A stretch of 64,000 nucleotides of DNA from Clostridia bacterium (lineage in GTDB: Bacteria > Bacillota > Clostridia > UBA1381 > UBA9506), in NCBI GenBank assembly GCA_017416855.1, contig JAFQAZ010000002.1, positions 110,321 through 174,320 of the forward strand, in the 5' to 3' direction. Shown here one piece after another: positions 61,941-64,000 of this stretch (the stretch's first letter is position 1; each line of letters begins with the position of its first letter). The notes under the pieces were generated by a model that was given only the letters and a program-made list of their open reading frames with translations, did not search any database and had not been told where the DNA came from. The translations under genes were made by a program, and so were the position numbers.

Positions 61941-62373
61941 ATAAATATGGTCTGATATCTACCGCCAACCGTTCTTCCAGACTGATTAAATCCTTGGTAA
62001 TATCCTTGGATTTTTCGTCTGCCGCCTGATATTGATTTAAATAGCGACTCAGGGATTTTACACCCATATTACAGCCATCTGTCATTAAATCTGCAATGGT
62101 TTCATCTGAGGTTTCCATCATCAGCTTGGCGTTGGTTTTCATCCACGACATACTTTTGGCAATGGGATTGGGTTCTTTGCCTTCGTCGTGGTAATCATCC
62201 AGCATGACCTGCAGCTTCTCTTTCAGTTTTTCGTGGTCTTCTTTGCAAACGGATAATTTGCTCTTTAAGCTTTCATTCTCCACGTGAGGCAACACATCTT
62301 CAATGGATGTAACACCCATTTTAATGCCGGCATCGCACTCTCGCAGTAATTTAACAGTATCTTGTTCTATCAT
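61939..62373 (-). CDS. Helical protein of unknown function
   Basis: A 144-residue protein that I do not assign to a named family. It is predicted to be almost all alpha-helical, with heptad-like patterns (LLRECDAGIKMGVTSIEDVLPHV, LKSKLSVCKEDHEKLKEKLQVMLDDYHDEG, SWMKTNAKLMMETSDETIADLMTDGCNMGVKSLSRYLNQY). This suggests a four-helix bundle similar to DUF2383/ferritin-like proteins, but no metal-binding E-x-x-H motif is evident. ATG at 62373 lies behind AGGAGGG; a perfect palindrome at 62390-62401 lies just upstream of that. It is monocistronic, with a terminator. Confidence 0.78.
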   Translation of the reverse strand: MIEQDTVKLLRECDAGIKMGVTSIEDVLPHVENESLKSKLSVCKEDHEKLKEKLQVMLDDYHDEGKEPNPIAKSMSWMKTNAKLMMETSDETIADLMTDGCNMGVKSLSRYLNQYQAADEKSKDITKDLISLEERLAVDIRPYL

Positions 62374-62389
62374 CGGTAACCCTCCTATC

Positions 62390-62401
62390 ACAGTATACTG
62401 T
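62390..62401. promoter_or_regulatory. 12-bp palindrome upstream of the helical protein gene
   Basis: ACAGTATACTGT is a perfect dyad immediately before the AGGAGGG ribosome site of the minus-strand gene. A second copy of CAGTAT overlaps it (62402-62407), giving a repeat array. No strong sigma-A promoter is evident for this gene, so the site may be part of an operator or of an alternative promoter. Confidence 0.4.
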
Positions 62402-62445
62402 CAGTATGCCCCACCGCCGTAAAAATATACAATCTATGAAAGTTC

Positions 62446-62474
62446 TTGACATTGCTACAAAAGAATGGTATAAT
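62446..62474 (+). promoter_or_regulatory. Consensus promoter upstream of the tRNA-Leu pair
   Basis: TTGACA (62446-62451), 17-bp spacer, TATAAT (62469-62474). The first RNA it would produce is the broken tRNA-Leu, followed by the intact one. Confidence 0.85.
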
Positions 62475-62538
62475 GTTTTTGTTCTTAATGCAAACAATAA
62501 TTTTTCATTTTCAGCTTTTCATTTTCAATTCAATATAT

Positions 62539-62580
62539 GCGGATGTGGCGGAATTGGCAGACGCGCCAGATTTAGGTTCC
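62539..62580 (+). pseudogene. Broken tRNA-Leu (5' half only)
   Basis: The first 42 bases match the intact tRNA-Leu at 62703 in all but six positions: acceptor strand GCGGATG, D-arm GTGGCGGAATTGGCAGACGC and an anticodon loop with TAG. After that the pairing arm of the anticodon stem is wrong, and no variable arm, T-arm (GGTTC-type) or CATCCGC acceptor complement occurs before the next tRNA. It is therefore a truncated gene of another leucine isoacceptor, still under a strong promoter. Confidence 0.7.
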
Positions 62581-62650
62581 GTCCTGTATGTGATTTTATT
62601 GTTGATTACGGTTTTAGCCGTTTTCATAGATGAGGATTAAGTGATATGCT

Positions 62651-62688
62651 CCTCCTCGGTGTACCTCTACCGTGTAAAAATTAGGAGG
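62651..62688 (+). other. Hairpin that would pair off an AGGAGG sequence
   Basis: CCTCCT (62651-62656) can pair with AGGAGG (62683-62688) around an inner CGGT/ACCG stem (62657-62660 with 6269-62672 of the 626xx block, i.e. 62669-62672). It fills the spacer between the broken and the intact tRNA-Leu. No protein gene follows it; the only ATG in range (62701) opens a ten-codon frame inside the tRNA. Possible remnant or processing structure. Confidence 0.35.
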
Positions 62689-62702
62689 TAAAAACTTAAT
62701 AT

Positions 62703-62786
62703 GCGGGCGTGGCGGAATTGGCAGACGCGCTAGACTTAGGATCTAGTGATTTTATCGTGGGGGTTCAAGTCCCTTCGCCCGCACCA
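62703..62786 (+). tRNA. tRNA-Leu (anticodon TAG)
   Basis: A complete class II tRNA. The acceptor stem is GCGGGCG (62703-62709) with CGCCCGC (62776-62782), followed by A and an encoded CCA. The anticodon stem is CTAGA/TCTAG with loop CTTAGGA and anticodon TAG at 62737-62739, reading CUA. It also has a long variable arm and the T-arm GGGTTCAAGTCCC. Confidence 0.95.
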
Positions 62787-62791
62787 CCGAC

Positions 62792-62826
62792 AAAAAGCTT
62801 ACAGAATTTTAACTGTAAGCTTTTTT
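62792..62826. terminator. Terminator between tRNA-Leu and the recombinase gene
   Basis: Stem AAAAAGCTTACAG / CTGTAAGCTTTTT with an eight-base loop and T-run. It can end the tRNA transcript and also that of the converging recombinase gene. Confidence 0.88.
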
Positions 62827-62841
62827 CGTGCCTGTTATTTG

Positions 62842-64000
62842 TCAGGCAGATACTTCCTCGTAATCGTCCTCGTATATCATACCGATTTCATCTGTATAGC
62901 TTTTTTCGAGGAATGGTGCTTTCATTCGTATTTCAAGGCGAAGTCCGTATTCATCTTCATGAATTATTATTTTTTCTAACAGCAGACACAGATTTGCGTG
63001 GCTCAATTCCTTTTCGCTTAATATTTTATCAAGCAAATTTGCATTTTCAAGCATTGCCTTTTTTCGCTCTTTGATAGTTTTATCGATATTCTCTATCTTT
63101 GCAATCTCATTTTTGAAGCCTTCGATTTCTCTGTTCCGCTTTTCTATCATTCTCTCATATCTTTCGGCATTATCCCTGTCCTTGATTTTTTCCATCAGTA
63201 TTTGTTCAATCTCAAGCTCGGTGAAATTTATATTATCGTGAAGCCTTTTTATTTTCTTAGTCACATTGTTTTTCTGTGACATCCATGACCGTATATCACT
63301 TTCAATTTGTCTTGAGCATTTGGAGAGTCCGTCTCTCATTACGGCAAGTTGCTTGTAAATCTGCTCGTCAAGCACCGATTCGTTAATTCTGTGTGAGGAA
63401 CACACCATCTGAGTATGTCTGTGATAGCCGTTGCACACATACTCAATCCTGTCCGGTTTACCTTTTGTTTTTCGCCTTTTCGCTGTGAATGTGCTACCGC
63501 AATCTCCACATTTTAAGAGAGAAGCATATCTGTGGCAAGGCTGATTGTTTTGCGATTTCACTCTGCCCTCTGAGTTTATCCGTATAATCTCCTGTACCTT
63601 GTCCCAAATCTCTCTTGGTATAATTGCAGGAACTGCATCCTTATGTATAAATTGTTCCTCTTTAGGCACCTTTATCTGCTTTTTGGTTATTCGGCTTCGC
63701 TCTCTTTGATGATTGACTAAATCTCCGCAGTAGAAGGGATTAGTGAGAATTCTTCGCACTATGGAATATGTCCATAGATATTCAAAGGCTGCTTTTGGTT
63801 TGTTCTCCCCAAGGCTTTTTCCTTTTAGCTTTAGTTCATAGTAGGCAGGTGTTTTAACACCTTCTTGATTCAATATTTTTGCTATTGTTTCCGTGCCATG
63901 CCCATCTAGGAATAACTTATATATCCTTCTGATAATATCCGCCGTTTCCTCACATATCTCAACTTTTTTGGTGTATCTGTCCTTTAGGTATCCCATCGGC
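62842..64000 (-). CDS. Large serine recombinase (C-terminal part, runs off right edge)
   Basis: Site-specific DNA recombinase of the large serine family used by integrative elements and phages. The visible 386 codons lack the N-terminal catalytic domain, which lies beyond 64000. They begin in the recombinase domain (GYLKDRYTKKVEICEETADIIRRIYKLFLDGHGTETIAKILNQEGVKTP, TYSIVRRILTNPFYCGDLVNHQ), then a zinc ribbon (SLLKCGDCGSTF ... YVCNGYHRHTQMVC) and a long coiled coil near residues 225-330. The reading frame is open at the edge, so the ATG at 63996 is internal. The gene ends 56 bases from the 3' end of tRNA-Leu, suggesting the end of an integrated element. Confidence 0.93.
   Translation of the reverse strand, partial: PMGYLKDRYTKKVEICEETADIIRRIYKLFLDGHGTETIAKILNQEGVKTPAYYELKLKGKSLGENKPKAAFEYLWTYSIVRRILTNPFYCGDLVNHQRERSRITKKQIKVPKEEQFIHKDAVPAIIPREIWDKVQEIIRINSEGRVKSQNNQPCHRYASLLKCGDCGSTFTAKRRKTKGKPDRIEYVCNGYHRHTQMVCSSHRINESVLDEQIYKQLAVMRDGLSKCSRQIESDIRSWMSQKNNVTKKIKRLHDNINFTELEIEQILMEKIKDRDNAERYERMIEKRNREIEGFKNEIAKIENIDKTIKERKKAMLENANLLDKILSEKELSHANLCLLLEKIIIHEDEYGLRLEIRMKAPFLEKSYTDEIGMIYEDDYEEVSA

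Noticed and set aside
61752..62400. oriC with DnaA boxes upstream of dnaA
   Set aside because: No TTATNCACA cluster on either strand; at best one weak match.
62406..63074. Two open frames across the tRNA-Leu genes encoding VAELADAPDLGS and AELADALDLGSS-like peptides
   Set aside because: These are translations of the tRNA-Leu sequence itself, a well-known source of spurious protein calls; no ribosome site or family support.
1..64000. CRISPR arrays, rRNA genes, insertion sequences, prophage modules
   Set aside because: No regularly spaced direct repeats, rRNA core sequences or transposase genes seen; the recombinase at the right edge is the only mobile-DNA gene.

Overview
The window looks like chromosomal DNA of a Gram-positive, low-GC bacterium of the class Clostridia, possibly a gut lineage. 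The support is a yicC-remA-gmk-rpoZ cluster, an IspH-ribosomal protein S1 fusion, remA and remB (DUF370) genes, an ecfA1-ecfA2-ecfT-truA cluster, a spoVAE gene, a CarD-type regulator, and many TTGACA-17-TATAAT promoters followed by AGGAGG-type ribosome sites. I cannot assign a genus. Almost all of it is core genome; only the right edge, with a large serine recombinase next to a tRNA-Leu, looks mobile.

Layout. 1-6330 (minus): the 5' part of rpsF with its promoter, then a seven-gene operon mnmG-yicC-remA-gmk-rpoZ-rimO-pgsA. 6421-10060: secD-secF, ppa and a Cys-rich unknown (plus). 10060-14513 (minus): murD followed by three overlapping M42 aminopeptidase genes. 14557-19210: a secreted WG-repeat protein, galE, a CarD-like regulator (minus), DUF554 and DUF2442. 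19216-22000 (minus): ylxM-ffh-rpsP-khpA and rpsT. 22068-25030: yebC, spoVAE, radC, pyrE, DUF3343. 25034-29520: a MATE exporter behind a small leader ORF and terminator, a comEA-like gene, an NlpC/P60 hydrolase, an XRE regulator with a dead S24 fold, and a SLOG protein. 29608-45857: 16 collinear genes with gaps of at most about 30 bp: murJ, O-antigen-ligase-like, GT4, two DUF4330, proB, proA, ecfA1, ecfA2, ecfT, truA, DUF5711, cvpA, cmk, plsC, ispH-rpsA. 45907-49056: hisZ-hisG-hisH-yfcE. 49056-56170: YabE-like 3D/G5 protein (minus), addB, a PfkB kinase and a mannitol dehydrogenase family protein. 56170-58744 (minus): LacI regulator and a ceramidase-like protein. 58814-61826 (minus): dnaA-yaaA-recF-remB, with no dnaN or gyrB. 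61939-64000: a small helical protein, a broken and an intact tRNA-Leu, and the C-terminal part of a serine recombinase.

Functional themes. Envelope building is prominent (murD, murJ, polysaccharide and glycosyl transfer genes, galE, pgsA, plsC, SecDF, NlpC/P60, YabE-like), together with translation and RNA functions (rpsF, rpsP, rpsT, S1, ffh, rimO, mnmG, truA, yebC, KhpA). The regulatory observations I rate highest are a leader ORF whose stop codon abuts an intrinsic terminator in front of the MATE gene, a promoter-like sequence plus internal start that could make S1 separately from the IspH-S1 fusion, a perfect inverted repeat across the -35 box of the ylxM-ffh promoter, and a dnaA locus without dnaN or DnaA boxes.
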